From: Xestospongia bergquistia
Lineage: Eukaryota > Porifera > Demospongiae > Haplosclerida > Petrosiidae
Direction of reading: 5' to 3'
Length of the DNA stretch: 64,000 bases
Assembly: GCA_963965975.1 (NCBI GenBank)
Contig: OZ014419.1
Location: 2,108,001-2,172,000, forward strand
Below, piece by piece: positions 62,909 through 64,000 of the stretch (its first letter is position 1; every line of letters begins with the position of its first letter). The notes under the pieces are model-generated. The model was given only the letters and a program-made list of their open reading frames with translations. It did no database searches and had not been told where the DNA came from. The translations under genes were made by a program, and so were the position numbers.

Positions 62909-64000
62909 TTACATACACTCATATACACTGGTATCTACTGGTGGTTGACACTCATCATAAATATCATCAGTTGGTTTAGACTGATGTAGACTGTAGGGCT
63001 CACAGACTTTCATTTCAATATCTTCATCAGGTCTATAGATAGACAGTGTATGAGTTAATACAAGATAACAGAAATATGACAACTTACCTACTATCTGTTT
63101 GTTGTTGAACTTTAGTGGTAGCAGTGATTAGTTCACTGTGTCTGCAACAAATAAAGAATAATTACTTATTAGCAATATTAATAACATCCATACCGTCTGT
63201 TGTAAATAAACTGTAAGATATTCCCAACAACACTAACTATCACTACAATCAACAGTATACTAACTAGTATACCTAGTCCAGTAATAGTACTAATGTTAGA
63301 TGAAGTAACTGAAAAGAAAATAATGATTAATTTTTAGATTGTCTACAATTACCTTCATTAGTACAAATAGTCCATTCTTGTTTTGTGATATTACCAATTA
63401 CTGTCCATAGTCCATAACCATTAACAGTATAACCACGTACACCAAACAGATAACAGCTGTTACCTATCAGATCACTTATATTCACATTTATACTACTTGT
63501 ATTAGTTTTTATCATTGGATTAAACTCATCACTAGGAGAACAGCCACAATCACATTGATGAGTAGTGTACCCTATCTCATATGTGATAATAGGATAGTCT
63601 ACAGGAATATAACTAGGTACACTCCATGAGATAACAGCCCATGTAGTAGACATCAAACTGGATAGTGTACTAACTGGACCAGGAACTGAGTACAAAGTAT
63701 GATTGTTGTTCACTAGAACTGACAATGTACTTACTAGTTCCAATCTGTACTTCAATAGGATCACTGAAGGGACCTCTTCCAATAGAGTTCACACCAGCTA
63801 CACTCATGTTATATACATTACCAAATACTAGATCATTCACAATGACATATCTCTCACTACTGGTCAGGTTGTATGCCATAGAATTGTTACTAATGATCAC
63901 AATATATTCAATGATTCTACCATTACGTAGATGACAATCAATCTCTTCCCATGTGATTCTGTTTGATGTCAAATTAACAGTTGAAACTACGATCAACTTT
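62909..64000 (-). CDS. Receptor J: second short-tailed RPTP-like receptor (5' partial)
   Basis: Visible exons: FN3 >64000 to about 63736, FN3 about 63700-63353 (GYTVNGYGLWTV), membrane helix about 63311-63194, tail exons about 63144-63088 and 63041-62909. It is almost identical to receptor H in this part. The tail again has EPYSLH, DDIYDE and, before the stop, SVYECM; the last Tyr motif YECM is conserved although the residue before it differs (Val for Ala). No PTP exon follows: downstream lies the K2 fragment. The 5' part is outside the window. A short-tailed receptor is well supported; function is inferred. Confidence 0.85.

Noticed and set aside
1..64000. tRNA or rRNA genes
   Set aside because: No cloverleaf with matching arms or conserved rRNA sequence was noticed; a tRNAscan run would be decisive.

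Overview
The window is invertebrate nuclear DNA. It is AT-rich, with short GT-AG introns (many 43-80 nt), nearly all phase 1 in the extracellular exons. The architecture and compactness suggest a demosponge such as Amphimedon queenslandica; that assignment is an inference from gene style, not from a search. The window is dominated by a tandem array of receptor protein tyrosine phosphatase (RPTP) genes and their relatives. Their ectodomain is signal peptide, Ig-like, Ig-like, FN3, Ig-like, then four FN3, with one exon per domain. Full members continue into a transmembrane helix, a tyrosine-containing juxtamembrane segment and two PTP domains (D1 and D2).

Plus-strand half (1-38968): RPTP-A (5' end outside the window, stop at 5856); a row of decayed copies (psi-B 6807-9097, psi-B' 9480-12203, psi-C about 13267-15880, psi-D 16547-18786); complete RPTP-E (19481-27294), whose five-domain Ig+4xFN3 cassette is duplicated; a dead LINE retrotransposon (27445-30857) and a second insertion (about 30920-31670); and complete RPTP-F (32375-38968). 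The non-coding sequence after A matches the sequence after E, so it supplies an empty-site reference for both insertions.

Minus-strand half (39223-64000): RPTP-G (47078 down to 39223), convergent with F and more diverged; receptor H (51541 down to 48158) and partial receptor J (64000 down to 62909). H and J carry the same ectodomain modules as F but end in a short tyrosine-bearing tail with no phosphatase, like a paired-receptor arrangement. Between H and J lie repeated fragments: truncated receptor 5' ends (signal plus Ig), 3' ends of an ABCA-type transporter gene, a conserved plus-strand exon encoding a membrane helix plus short tail, palindromic elements, a 239-bp MITE with an empty-site paralogue, and two copies of a cysteine-rich extracellular gene fragment.

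Taken together, the genes look like a fast-evolving cell-surface receptor cluster. Ectodomains are shuffled by phase-1 exon exchange, tandem duplication and probably gene conversion, and the same ectodomain is attached to different cytoplasmic outputs (two-domain phosphatase, or short phosphotyrosine tail). A role in recognition or immunity is a hypothesis only. Exon boundaries were read by eye from GT-AG sites and frame continuity; no search, alignment or expression data were used.
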